Source of the DNA: Sabethes cyaneus
Taxonomy: Eukaryota; Arthropoda; Insecta; Diptera; Culicidae
Reading direction: 5' to 3'
NCBI RefSeq assembly: GCF_943734655.1
Contig: NC_071355.1
Coordinates: 73,307,449-73,371,448, forward strand
Length of the DNA stretch: 64,000 nucleotides
How positions within the stretch are numbered: position 1 is the first letter of the stretch; each line of letters starts with the position of its first letter. Below are positions 21,651 to 33,100 of the stretch, in pieces. The notes under the pieces were generated by a model, which worked only from the letters and a program-made list of their open reading frames with translations, did no database searches and was not told where the DNA came from. The position numbers and the translations under genes were made by a program.

Positions 21651-24600
21651 TCGTTGTGCTTTGAATTAAAGGGTTTTGTCCATTAGATGATGGCGGAAGG
21701 AAGCAGCCGCTGGAGGTTGAAGATATTTCAGACAGTATAAAGTTATCAAATGACGAGAAGTTTACTAATCAAATTAAATAGTATTTCATCCCACTGCGGG
21801 TTCACAACTTTGGTGGTCTGTGGGAGGCAGCCACCAAATCTGTCAACAGTCACTTACTCCGTGAAGTCGGCACTATCAATATCATGTTGGAAGACTTCTG
21901 TTGTTTGGGTAAAAGTAACAATATTAACTGATACAATGGTTATTCGGCAAGCGTTTTAACTTATGTGCTCCTAATTATCAGTTGTGTTTACGCTAAACCT
22001 ATTTTACTCCTAGTCCGATAAATTAATCTGGTTAAGTGAGAGTGCAACTCTTCACTAGAAGCGTGAAATGTTACTTGATGTTGTCCTAGCATTCAGCGTT
22101 TATTGAGCACCGGATGCACACCCTTTGTTCTACAAAAGCTACTTTGAATCGGACCTATGCCATCCGCATGAAGTGTTTAGCAGTAACGAATAAAGACAGA
22201 ATTTTCAAAAATACATTGTTTAATAGTTTTAGAGCTTTGTGAAATTTTGCACCGTAGTTAATGAATCAATTTTCTGTTTTATTCGAGCATTTTTTTCGTT
22301 GATGTATTCAATAAAAATTTCATCTACATATTATTCAATAAAAATTTGATCTACATGTTATGTAACTGTTAAATATTTGTCACCAACATTTCGTTTTACA
22401 TCGGACTCTCGTAAAAATGTCAGGAAATAGAGAACTAATCCAAGGAAATTATTTAAACAAGATGTGATATTTTCATCAGGTTTCCAAATATGGTTTTGTG
22501 TGTAAAGGCTTGAAGAACAAATTTAACAAAAAATAACGATTGTTTGGAAAAAAAACTCTTTTAAAGAAAACAAATTTGTTTCACATAGCCATTTTTACAG
22601 TGTTTGAACCAACAACTAACACTGCGCTTTGGACTGAAAGAACCATTTGTTTTGAAGCCTGTATGACTCAGCTGGAAAAGCCGACGTTAAGCCGAGGGGT
22701 TGCAGGCTACTAGCCACCAAACTCTAGCGCCAGAAACAGCCAGAGAAGAATCAATATAAATTTTCACCATCGATTGCAGCCTTGTTTTCTGACGACTGCC
22801 AGAATTTGAAATTCTCAGCCTTGGCATGCATACAAATAAATGTACATCCATTTCTTTACCGCAGTATAAACTCTCGTAGCGGTTCTGCTTCTTCGACTGA
22901 AGGAACCCAGCTTCCGTCCTGCATCCGTGAGGAAAAATTGCCAACACTATATGGCTCGTCTGCACCTGTAATCCGATAGAGCTGAGCAAATATGGGTTAG
23001 CAGCCTAGTCAGTTGTTGGTGAAAGGCCCACGACGAAGGCTGAATGTGAAAATTTGCATTTTCCATCATAAATGCTTGAATTAAAATCACGGCACGGCTG
23101 CAAGATAAATAAGCCCACCGAGAGCCGTACGACACGCCGTTGAAATTATGTTAGTTCGTGAGTGGCATGCCAAAACCTGCCGGCTGACAGCCGAGTGCGC
23201 TGGGGAAGGGTGAGAACGGCATCGTTTGTTTTCAGTCTCCGACTGGGGCTCTTTGACTAGCAGTAAGAAATGCATGCTCTGGACTTTACCACGGTAAGCG
23301 GTACGGATTATCCAGCAGGATATAGCGTTTACAGCGGGAAGTTTATTACAAGCGAACATTGTAGCGTTGATCCTCTTTTTTTTTGTTTTCAACAAACTAA
23401 AGCTCCATTTTGTAAATGGATACCTGAACAGCTTGAATGTTCGCCGAACGATTATGTTTCCGGTCAGTAAAGAACACCGAAAACGATGGAAACGTGAAAT
23501 CCAAAGCTCGCAGCCGCTTGATAGGTAATCCGATAATAACAGCTTCCGGTTCGGGATAAAACTTGGCTCAGAAACTATTAAGTTGGTCTTTTTCCATCTC
23601 TGCTGAGTTAAGTGAATTAAAAAACATTTCATCAGTTCCAGAATCTGTACGTTCACAAAGAATTTAATCACATCAAATTATTGTAGATTCCGAACAGGAC
23701 CAGACCATTCAATAGACGGTCCACTTGAAGGTCCCTCCATCGTGACCAGCACGTAGAATGAACCATCGCATTCGCATTTTGCTGACTGGCCGTGTCGGGT
23801 TGAAAAGAGCATATCCAACTGAATTCCGCTCGGTGATGATTTATGCCTTCAGCTACGAGGCTCCAACGATGGTGCGGTCAGAATCTCATCGTACAGCACA
23901 ACACTCAAAACTCAAACTTCATTCGAAAGTGTCTCAGGTCAGCCTGAAGGGATTAAGAGGGTCTGTCGACTGCTCGATGCACATCGGATAGACAAGATAT
24001 ATGGACCGAGGTTTAATACAGTCGCTGGAAGTGGCTTTGGCTATGAAAGCTGCTGCATCGTGAAAGATCTCATCCTACAATTCTGCTACAGAATCCTCTA
24101 TTGCCATAACGTTGAATTCAAGTGGTTGCTTTCGCTTCGACTGGCATGTTTCGGGCTGCAGATTCTTGCATTTTCCCACTCAACCTAGCATTTTCAATAG
24201 TGTTTTTCTTCCACCGACTGTATGTATGCATGCTTGTCAAGTGGGGAGCACGGGATAGAATTGCTGCTTTGCCAAACACAATCTCGCCAGCTCCACCTCT
24301 TCCATCAGTCAGGTTCCCATCCTCTGGTCAACTCATATGTATTTGTTTATTTTTTTTCGAAATTGCCCTTAACAATGTTTACCATTCTCGTTTTGTCGAG
24401 TGTTTTCATCATCGTCTCATTCCAGTTACTTTGGAAATCGGAAAATTCCAAAACAAAAACAACATTGTGGATTTTTGCATTTTGCTCTCAGTGAACCGTA
24501 CCGAGCAACGACGACGACGACAAGTGGAAATCGAACGAACGGAAATCGGATTATTGAGTTTGTCTAGTTACATACCTAAACATGGAGGCGGTACCTCGGG

Positions 24601-25929
24601 GAGCATCGTAGTTTTCCAAGGTTTTTTTGTTCGACATGCTGCCATCATGAACTGGTGTTTAAAAATTAATTGCACTACCTTGTTGTGCTGCTGGCTGGTG
24701 AACATTGTTAGCAAAATCAGCTTACAATAATGCAATGCAGCAACTTTTACTATTCCTGTTCCGAACTAATGAAACCATCAGCCAACGCAATTTAATCTCA
24801 TTTGATTCAATTAAATGTAATTAGTCGTATGATTGCAAAATGGATGTTTATCAACGTTGTTGAACGGGTTGAAATATTTAGTTTTTAGCGTTTGTAACAA
24901 GCAAATAACTGGAAAAATGGAAAAGCTGTTAGGTTTAGAGTGCTTATAAATACAAAAAAACACAAGTATAACGTGTGCTTCTTCTTTCGGTAAGACAGCC
25001 GGATGCAACTCAGGAATAAGGAAGGTAGAGGACGACAGATCCTGCAAACAATCAAGAATCAACACTTCATTCTTCTTCTGGCACAATGCCATGATGCTCG
25101 CGATCACAGCTCGAGAATAAGAAACTAGATAGAATATAACGCGTTCATGCGGAATGGAACAGAGTTGGACAGCATCAAAATGACAATTGTTGCCAGGGCG
25201 AAAAATGTGCACTCAATCAACGATTGTATGAATATTCTTGATATTTTTTGAAGTTCTACATAAAACACTTTCTAAAGAGATATTCTATGTTTTTTTTGGG
25301 GTATTTTTCCCACAATTTCTCAACTACGCAAATACAGACGACGCATGCATACACGTACTGGCTACTATGAATTAAATTTCGTGCATGTTCGGACCGGACG
25401 GAACAAGATCTGCACTGCAGTCTGCAAAACACGCAGCGGCGTACAGTCCAACAGATTTGTAAAGACTTAACATCTAAGATAACTATGCTGCTTTTTCAGC
25501 TTAATCAGCAACTTAGAGCCAGATCTCATCTTCAGTGCACTCGGTCTTGGGTTACTCATCGCCAATTTCTTGAAAATCTTGACGCTCGTAAGTCGGTTTT
25601 GACCTGGTCCATTCATCTAGCACATTGGGCTTCCCTATTCCTGGTGTCCATTAGGTCCTTGAGCTACCATTCGGCATACTCGCGACGTAACCGATCCATT
25701 GTAACCCCTTGACTTTCTTGGTTCATGCGCCTATCCTATCCTCCGCTTACCGGTTGTACTCTTTCAGAAATAGTCCACGACACAGTGGTCCAAAAGGGCG
25801 AAAAGCGGAACTTTTTTCCTAGTGTCTTTTGCTTTCATTTCATCATTTATGGTCTTCAGCACTTTTGTTTGTATGAATATCCCCCTTAATCTAAACCTGT
25901 CAAAAGTTCGTCATCGCTTACTATAATGA
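21651..25929. other. Unrecognised, largely single-copy-looking DNA
   Basis: About 4.3 kb. The longest frames are 24122-24730 (+, 202 codons) and 23087-23671 (-, 194 codons). Neither has a recognisable domain; the first is a mix of hydrophobic and basic stretches without a clear signal peptide plus transmembrane plan. Codon content does not stand out from flanking DNA. The 22680-24750 stretch has no internal repeats and may be host intergenic or intronic DNA. The segment 25780-25925 carries 'agtggtccaaaagggcgaaaagcgg', a phrase resembling foldback termini elsewhere in the window. Confidence 0.3.
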
Positions 25930-27487
25930 AAATAAAAAAATAACTTTTTTGTGTTAGGAAATATAGACATAGTTTCTTCGGCAAAGTTGTAAATATTGTA
26001 AAAACAAGCAACTTTATGAAAGAAATAAAATTTCTATCTTTATCGAGTGCTGAACTATAGGGCATATTCTTTAAAACTTCTTTAAAGATTGGTTTTTCAT
26101 GTTTAGCTTTGGTTAGTTGCATTTTACAAGTATACAATGTTCTAGACAATTATCGAAGCTCTCAAAATACACGTTTTTGCAGAAGACCGAAAATCTCTTG
26201 GACCTTTACTTGCTGAGTTATCTCATATTCAAGCTTTAAATTTCCATAGCTTCACGAGCCCATGGGGTAAAATGGAGCAAGCGGATTTATGAAATCAGCA
26301 GTTCACCTTAAAGCTTAAGTCGAGTACTATAAACTTGGATGGGTTCCGCTTGACCCCAACGACCCAAATGAGAGTACGGCAAGCATACGTTTTATGTGTT
26401 TCGCGTTCGCTAAAGGCTCGATGCACGTCCATTTTTTGTGTTCGTAGATAGACACACGGTGTCTTCGGCAAAGTGATGGAAAATATGAAGGTAAATAACT
26501 TTGCTAAAGAAATAACATTTCTATTCCTATCGAGTGCAGAGCTAAAGAGCATTTTCCTTGGAAATTCTTTAGAAATAAGTTTTTCATACTTATATTGGTT
26601 GCATTTTACAGGAATATATGCTTCTAGGCGATTATTGAAGAACTCAAAGTACACGTTTTTGCACAAGATTGCAAATCTCTAGGACTTTCCTTACAAAGTT
26701 ATCGCTTTTGGCTCGTGAAATTAAGAAACAATGAAGCTTAAATAAGCGATAACTGCAAAAACATGTGTTTTGAGTCTTTCATTAATCACCTAGAACCATA
26801 TACTCTTGTAAAATGCAACATACGCTAAATACGAAAAACTTATTTTTAATGAATTTCCAAAGAAAATGCTCTACAGCTTTGCACTATAGAGATAGAAATG
26901 TCATTTCTTTAGCAAAGTTGTTTACCTTCATATTTTCCATAACTTTGCCAAAGAAACCATGTGTCTATCTACGAACACAAAAAATGGACGTGCATCGAGC
27001 CTTTAGCGAACGCGAAACACATAAAACGTATGCTTGTCGTACTCTCATTTGGATGGTTGGGGACAAGCGGAACCCATACAAGTTTATGGTACTTCACTTA
27101 AGCTTTAAGATGAAGTGCTGATTTCATAAATCCGCTTGCCCCATTTTACCCCATGGGCTCGTGAAGCTATGGAAATTTAAAGCTTGAGTATGCGATAACT
27201 CAGCAAGTAAAGGTCCAAGAGATTTACGGTCTTCTGCAAAAAACATGTATTTTGAGAGCTTCGATAATTGCCTAGAACATTGTATTCTTGTGAAATGCAA
27301 CTAACAAAAATCAAGCATGAAAAACCGATTTTTAAAGAAGCTTTGAAGAAAATGCCCTATAGTTCAGCACTCGATAAAGATAGAAATTTTATTTCTTCAA
27401 TAAAGTTGCTTGTTTTTACAATATTTACAACTTTGCCGAAGAAACTATGTCTATATTTCCTAACACAAAAAGTTATTTTTTATATTT
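25930..27487. mobile_element. Large four-unit palindromic (foldback) element
   Basis: The left arm (25930 to about 26700) is repeated in inverse orientation from about 26720 to 27487. Outer ends: 'taacttttttgtgttaggaaatatag' on the left and the complement of 'ctatatttcctaacacaaaaagtta' on the right. Inner markers such as 'agcccatggggtaaaatgg' (about 26257) and 'ccattttaccccatgggct' (about 27141) pair as well. Within each arm two diverged direct copies of a ~250-300 bp unit can be aligned (about 25975-26225 and 26455-26705), each with 'ggcaaagt', 'ttgcattttaca', 'tacacgtttttgca' and 'gttatc'. There are thus four units in head-head order. Short frames inside are mirror images and not genes. Confidence 0.85.
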
Positions 27488-27839
27488 TGACCTAAATTTT
27501 TCAAAAATTCAAAAAATACAATTTCCCAAATTTTTTTACATATGAATCACTCGTCGCCAAGAGATGTTCTGTGCCGATCCCGAAATACGGCATGTTCGAG
27601 CAAGCAAGCTACAATTTTTCATGTTACACCAAGAGCAATTCCTCCCCTTCCTTCTGGAGATATGCAAGAGCGTTCCACGGAAGTCTGATTCTGGCTGCCC
27701 AACGGTGAAGTACTCAGCCGTAAAGTGCAGCCGAAGCCTAAGAGGAGGATCGAGAGAAAAGTGACCTCATCGTTTCGCGCCTTAAACCGGGAAGTCTGAG
27801 CAACTCGCCAAATAGTGGAGTCTGACCAAAACAGTCATT
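27488..27839. other. Unrecognised sequence between foldback and RTE relic
   Basis: A 66-codon plus-strand frame at 27564-27764 shows no motif. Nothing else is visible. Confidence 0.3.
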
Positions 27840-28812
27840 ATTATGCACAATCGTAAGTCAGCCATTGACAATGCTTCTAAGCCATTTTTGTAGGGTTCTG
27901 TTATTCTCTGGGTGACCGATTTGCCGTCGGATCTCTTCAAGATCGGGGACCGGCACACTGTTGTCGTTTATGGGCACTCCCAGGTTAACTTCCCCTGCGT
28001 CTCCTTCTGTTATATCGCCATTGAGATGCCCAACGAAGAGCTGCTTCCACCTATCGATCACCGCGCATTCGTTTGTAATCAGGTTTCCTACCCTGTCGTT
28101 ACACTTATCGGGCTTTAGTGTGTGGCCCTTTCGAGATTGGTTCACCTTCTTATAAAACTTCTTCATCTAACACTGCGGTTGCGAGCTTATTGACGGGCAA
28201 ACATATCCTGCTCCATCCATCTTCGAGGGCCGAAGCACCTAGTTCCACCGAAGAAGATAGAGTTTTATTCAGTGGGGCGCACATAATTCTCGATAACTCA
28301 CGGATTGTCTAACTGCCGAATGTTTAGCCGAGAAGGACGGCTGTCGCGAAGTATATACCGTCGATAGTTTGAGTGCACTTGTACTGCTACTAAGTAATGT
28401 TGCGAGTAGATATCCTCAACCCGTAGGGAACGAATTGGTTGGCGATGTTCGAGAAAAAACAACCATCGATGGATTGCATGGTCGATGATCGATCTCCAGA
28501 CAGCTTTGCGGATATCTTTGGGAGGAAAGCAAGTGCTTCTGATTACCAAGCCTTGAGAAACTGTAGACTTAATCGTTCGTGTTGGTATATAACCTGCCTG
28601 CATATAACCGATCACTCATTTTTACACCGCTTCCCTACCGATCTGGGTATTTGTATCCTCGATCACAAATTCTTAAAGTTCCGTTGTGAACAGTTGTACG
28701 TTGTCTCCAGCTATGCGTAGAACGATTCATTCTCGTTGTCGGGTCTGTGTGTGTGGTCGGGTCCCAAGCAGCGCACTTTTGGCACTTTTAGTTGAAGAAA
28801 CTTATTTACGAC

Positions 28813-29009
28813 CAGAGATGCCAGAAGTGAAGACATGTCTTCATTTTGAAGACATTTTTGTTACAAAAAAGTGAAATGTCTTCACTTGAAGGCATGTGAA
28901 GACATGTCTTCACCATGCAATTTAAATGGGCGGAGAACCGAAAGCAGACAATTGAAGACATTTTTCCTTGATTCGTGAAGACCTTTCAAAAAATCACCTG
29001 GCATCTCTG
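28813..29009. mobile_element. 197 bp MITE with 8 bp target duplication (hAT-like)
   Basis: Terminal inverted repeats CAGAGATGCCAG and CTGGCATCTCTG (12 of 12). An exact 8 bp direct repeat 'tttacgac' lies at 28805-28812 and 29010-29017. The 8 bp duplication and a CAGAG-type start fit hAT elements. Internally the palindromic word 'gaagacatgtcttca' occurs twice (28831 and 28900 regions), with further 'gaagacat' words. Non-coding. It sits within the older RTE-like relic region. Confidence 0.9.
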
Positions 29010-29126
29010 TTTACGACTGAAATTGGTTCTAAATCAGTTGCCACAACTGCTTTACAACAACTGTGCTAGTAGGAGTGCACAATCTTCGTTTATAATGGTG
29101 TAGTCGTAAAAATGACCTTCTATCCT

Positions 29127-29486
29127 CAACAAAGTCATCCTCTCGTTGATTGTCTTCCAGCCCATCACGCGATCCTGCATTCTGTCTGCCTCAACAAAGG
29201 TTGTTCCTAGCTCGTTGATCGCTCCAACGCCTCAAAATGCTCAAAATTTGGCCTTGCCGCTACAGATGCTCCATTTCTTCTCGCCTTTGCTATGGATCTT
29301 CTGCAGTGCCACGATGGTGAACTTTCATCGTTCTAACTGTTCAAGTAGCACCCTGTCGCCATCAGCGATCTGCAGTATTTGGTACCAAGTATGCATTCCT
29401 TATTTCGTCACCTTTGTACATCTTAGTTTTAGTGCCGAGAAAACCCGTTTCCTAATGCAGCCGGGCGCTTGTGATCAGACACTGTC
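29127..29486. repeat. 360 bp direct repeat, left copy (long target-site duplication)
   Basis: Identical in every line I compared to 34107-34466 (offset 4980). It begins 'caacaaagtcatcc' and ends 'cagacactgtc'. Sequence left of this copy continues the RTE-like relic downstream, and sequence right of the second copy continues it upstream. The repeat is therefore host target sequence duplicated on insertion of the LOA-type element, rather than an LTR. Confidence 0.9.
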
Positions 29487-29502
29487 TGATGTCACTGTCA
29501 CA

Positions 29503-29651
29503 GGCTGGCAAATGAGTGAACATGTGCAAATATATCACCTCTGTTTTCTAACTCCTATCTCTACCTCCACGAGGTGCCGGCTGGGGTACGGTAGCCAAAG
29601 TTGCGCACCTGGTGGTACGCAACCTTGGTTGTCGTATGCAGACAGAGAAGG
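29503..29651 (+). ncRNA. HDV-like self-cleaving ribozyme (predicted)
   Basis: The HDV double-pseudoknot can be written out fully. P1: GGCTGGC (29503-29509) with GCCGGCT (29576-29582), including the G1-U wobble typical of the cleavage site. P2: CTATCTCT (29555-29562) with AGAGAAGG (29644-29651), one mismatch. P3: ACC (29563-29565) with GGT (29573-29575). L3: TCCACGA (29566-29572). P1.1: CC (29567-29568) with GG (29583-29584). P4: 16 pairs with one mismatch, 29590-29605 with 29618-29633. J4/2: GTATGCAGAC (29634-29643), where C29639 in CAGA fits the catalytic C of the CNRA motif. J1/2 is long (about 45 nt), as known in some members. Predicted cleavage is between 29502 and 29503. Such ribozymes are known at the 5' ends of several non-LTR elements, where they release the RNA 5' end. 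The fold is seen by hand; activity is inferred. Confidence 0.8.
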
Positions 29652-30132
29652 TGGAACACTCGCCGTGTGGTTTCCGGCTACCTAATCATGCAGTTCGGCG
29701 CAGGTTTTTCGGAGGGCGCGGCTGCGGGGTGTGGGCACACCGGGAGAGAGTTATTTTCTCAGCTGGCTTAGCACAGAGAGAGAGAGACTCTAAATCGGTC
29801 TGTTTTACACAATCTGCAGTTAGGCCCTTTGGCGGTTGGTGCCGAATTGTACGTTTGGGCAAAAATTGAGCCACGGGACCTGATCCTGCCGGGAGTCGGC
29901 AAATCAGGAGCCCCTAAGTCAAGGTCTACCTCCGTGCCGATGACTGAATGGCTGGAGGGGTGAAAACATGCCAGTCGCGAACGGAGTGCTTTGGGCATCT
30001 TGCCCCTACTGTGCCATGCGGGGCTCTGGTACAGTCGATCTTTGTTGTCCCTTGCGTTTCGTGGGAACAGCATAGTAGTCCTGCCCAATTTCCCTTATGG
30101 GTTTTACGCCAAGTGCGTTCTGGCCAATATAA
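29652..30132 (+). other. 5' untranslated region of the LOA-type element
   Basis: About 480 bp between the ribozyme fold and the long frame. It is more GC-rich than its surroundings. Short frames exist (29612-29869 and 29948-30160, the latter reaching into the long frame), but none has gag-like zinc knuckles. Non-LTR elements often carry an internal promoter in this region; no specific site could be identified. Confidence 0.5.
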
Positions 30133-30160
30133 TTGGCTTCGCTTACAATTTGCTGTCTGA
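29948..30160 (+). CDS. Possible short upstream ORF overlapping the pol frame
   Basis: An ATG-started 70-codon frame ends with TGA at 30158-30160, overlapping the first 28 bases of the long frame in a different phase. It has no recognised domain and may be only part of the 5' untranslated region. It is listed because the long frame lacks its own ATG before the endonuclease domain. Termination-reinitiation or a ribosomal frameshift from an upstream frame is thus one of the few ways to translate it. Whether this frame is translated is not shown by the sequence. Confidence 0.25.
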   Translation: MAGGVKTCQSRTECFGHLAPTVPCGALVQSIFVVPCVSWEQHSSPAQFPLWVLRQVRSGQYNWLRLQFAV

Positions 30161-33100
30161 TCTGTGTTGGAGATTGTTTGTGCATATACTCCGCTAGTCA
30201 AATAGTTAGGGTCGCACAAATAAATCTTCAACACAAACGGGCAGCAAATTTGTATTTATGTGAAAAACTTTTTAATGGCTCTGTCACCATCGCATTGGTT
30301 CAGGAGCCATATTTTCGCAAGGGGTACTTTCATTCGACGGATATTGGAAACCAGAACTTTGCTGCTTTCAGCAAAACTGGTATGACAAATCCTCGTTTGA
30401 TGCCCAGGGCATGCATATTGTTGCATAGGTCAATAAGTGCATGCCTTATCTCTGAGTTGACTACTCGAGATATTTGTGCAGTCACAGTAGAACTCGTCGT
30501 GGATGATGTCCATAGGCGCTATGTCTACTGTTCTGCATACTTACCACACGATGAACCGTCTCCCAGCGACGATTTCAGAAATGTGGTGAGATACTGCCAG
30601 TCTAATGGGCTTCCGCTCATTGTAGGCAGTGATGCCAATGCCCATCACATAATTTGGGGCAGCTCGGATATCAATCCGAGAGGCTCTGATTTGATGGAAT
30701 ATTTGAGTAGTACCAACCTTGGAATACTCAACATTGGCAATTGTCCAACTTTCATACGAGCTGGTAGAGAGGAAGTGTTAGATATAACACTCTGCTCTAA
30801 CAGGATCAGTCATGAGTTGGCACAATGGCATGTTTCAAATGAGACACCAATATCTGATCATTGCTTTATATATTTTGATCATTTGGGTGTCTCCTTGAAC
30901 GCTGCAACCTTTCGCAATCCGAGATTTTCTGACTGGGAACTCTTTGAGGAGGAACTGGCGACGAAATTTCAAGGATTCGAACCGACGATTGAGTCATCGA
31001 TCGACTTGGATGTGGCTGTAGATGTCACAACATCTTTTATTGCGGAATCTTTTGAAGTAGCTTGCCCGCTAAAAACTATTAAAACGACTAGAGGAACACC
31101 GTGGTGGAACTCTCATCTCGCGGAACTAAAGAAACGATGCAGGAGAGCCTGGAATAGACGTCGGAGGGATGGCGTGGAGCCTTTCAAGCAGGCCCGGAAA
31201 GCCTATGCAAAGGCTCTACGATCTTCAGCACGCACGAGCTGGCACAGGTTCTGTAGCAACGTTTCCAGTTTCGGCGAGGCAAGTCGACTTAATAAAATAC
31301 TGTCAAAATCGAAAGATTATCAGGTTAATAACATTCGAAGTTCGAACGGTGAATACTGTTCGAATGACAATGAAATCCTGGAATGTCTCTTTTATAGTCA
31401 CTTTCCGGGCTGTGTGGAACCTGAAGTTCGAAACGATCCAGAAATCGTTTTAGGTGGCTTAGACTCATGGGCTTTTGCTCGGAGACTTGTCACAACTGAA
31501 GCGATTGAGTGGGCCGTGAACAGCTTCTCTCCATACAAATCTCCTGGAACAGATGGAATATACCCTATTCTACTGCAGAAAGGATTCAAGTACTTCAAAC
31601 ACATTCTGAGAAGGATGTTTGTATGTAGTATTGCTATTGGGTACATCCCAACTCAATGGCGTGAAATAACCATTAAGTTCATTCCTAAAGGTGGACGCGC
31701 GACATACGAGCAAGCAAAAAGTTTTAGACCAATCAGTCTAACGTCATTCTTGCTTAAATCACTTGAGCGGATTGTTGATCACCACATCCGCGAAACAAGC
31801 TTAGTAGAAGTTCCTCTTCATTCAGCACAACATGCTTATCAAAGTGGCAAATCTACAACCACTTTATTACATGATGTGGTGGATAAAATTGAGGTTGCTT
31901 TTTCACAAAAGGAATCTTGCTTAGGAACTTTTTTGGATATTGAAGGCGCGTTTGATAACGTATCTTTCGCTTCCATTTTGGAGGCTGCTCGTTATCATAA
32001 TGTGCCTTCAATAATCATAAAGTGGATAGAACAAATGCTTAGTAACCGATTGCTTTTTTCGTCCTTACGGCAAGCAAGCATTTGGAAGCAAAGTGTTTGT
32101 GGATGTCCACAAGGTGGCGTTCTCTCGCCTCTTTTATGGAACCTTGTGGCGGACGGCCTATTGAGGAAACTCAATGGTCTAGGCTATCCGTCATATGGTT
32201 TTGCGGATGACTATCTCATCCTAGTAGTTGGAAAGTGCATAAGCACATTATTTGACTTAATGCAGCAGGCACTACGTGTCGTAGAAACGTGGTGCCGAGA
32301 AACTGCACTTTCGGTAAATCCGAGCAAAACATCTATCGTCTTATTTTCAAGACGTAGAAATACCAATGGAGCTCGCGCTCTGCGCTTTTACGATTCGGAT
32401 GTTGATGTTGTGAACGAAGTGAAGTACGTGGGGTTGATTCTCAACTCCAAGCTTGACTGGTCCACAAATATTGATTTCCGAATTAAAAAAGCGTGCATGG
32501 CCTTTGGGCAATGTAGACGAGCAATTGGCAACTCTTGGGGGCTTAAACCCAAATACATACACTGGTTATACACGGTCGTTGTCAGACCAATACTGGCGTA
32601 TGGTTGTCTTGTATGGTGGCAGAGAGGGGAAGTTGTGACTGTCCAGACAAAGCTAAACCATCTTCAAAGGATGTGTTTAATGGCAATGTCTGGTGCATTT
32701 ACTACAACTCCTACTGCCGCCCTACAAGCTATTTTCAATATTAAACCTCTACACTTCCACCTGAAGCAAGAGGCACTAATATGTGCTTATCGACTACACG
32801 CGATTGGCTTTTGGCAGTCTGTGGACGGTTCCACTGGTCATACTCGATTGTGGTCGCAAATCGTTGCTGAGGACAAGTTTGCCCTTGCTCCTAGCGATGT
32901 AACGCTCATGCGTACTTTCCCGTATAGGACTTTCTCAAGTGACTTTCCTCCTAGAGAGGATTGGATGTCAGGCTACATGGAAAGGAAAATTTCCGACTAT
33001 GTGGTCTGTTATACCGATGGTTCCTTGTACGAAGGTCGCGCGGGTGCTGGTGTTTACTGCCGTGAGCTAGAATTGGAGGAATCCCATTCGTTGGGTAGTT

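Larger units (their letters stand above)
27840..29486 (-). pseudogene. RTE-like non-LTR retrotransposon relic (endonuclease and linker), downstream part
   Basis: On the minus strand the endonuclease translation enters from the right. The wording near 29330-29300 is LLEQLER with a stop and then VALQKI. INELGTTFVEADRMQDRV follows near 29225-29170, and WKTINERMTLLRIEG-FYDYT near 29160-29100. After a MITE (28813-29009) come GLVIRSTCFPPKDIRKAVW (about 28555-28500) and the QYLVAV-type endonuclease end (about 28400-28375). Next is the pre-RT linker KFYKKVNQSRKGHTLKPDK (28160-28105) and WKQLFVGHLNGD (about 28050-28015). Many stops and shifts; the RT part is missing. The right-hand 360 bp is duplicated at 34107-34466 because a LOA-type element inserted there. 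Same family as 4200-5405. Confidence 0.85.

Noticed and set aside
23087..23671. 194-codon minus-strand frame
   Set aside because: No recognisable motif; probably chance.
24122..24730. 202-codon plus-strand frame
   Set aside because: No domain, no coherent hydrophobic pattern and no codon signal distinguishing it from flanking DNA; treated as chance.
26813..27121. 102-codon frame similar to a frame at 26295-26666
   Set aside because: The two are inverted copies inside the four-unit palindrome and share frame only because of the symmetry.
29487..29502. Element 5' end placed at 29487 rather than 29503
   Set aside because: Kept as the outer limit from the direct repeats. However, the 16 bases repeat part of the target and precede the predicted ribozyme cut, so they are more likely filler than element sequence.
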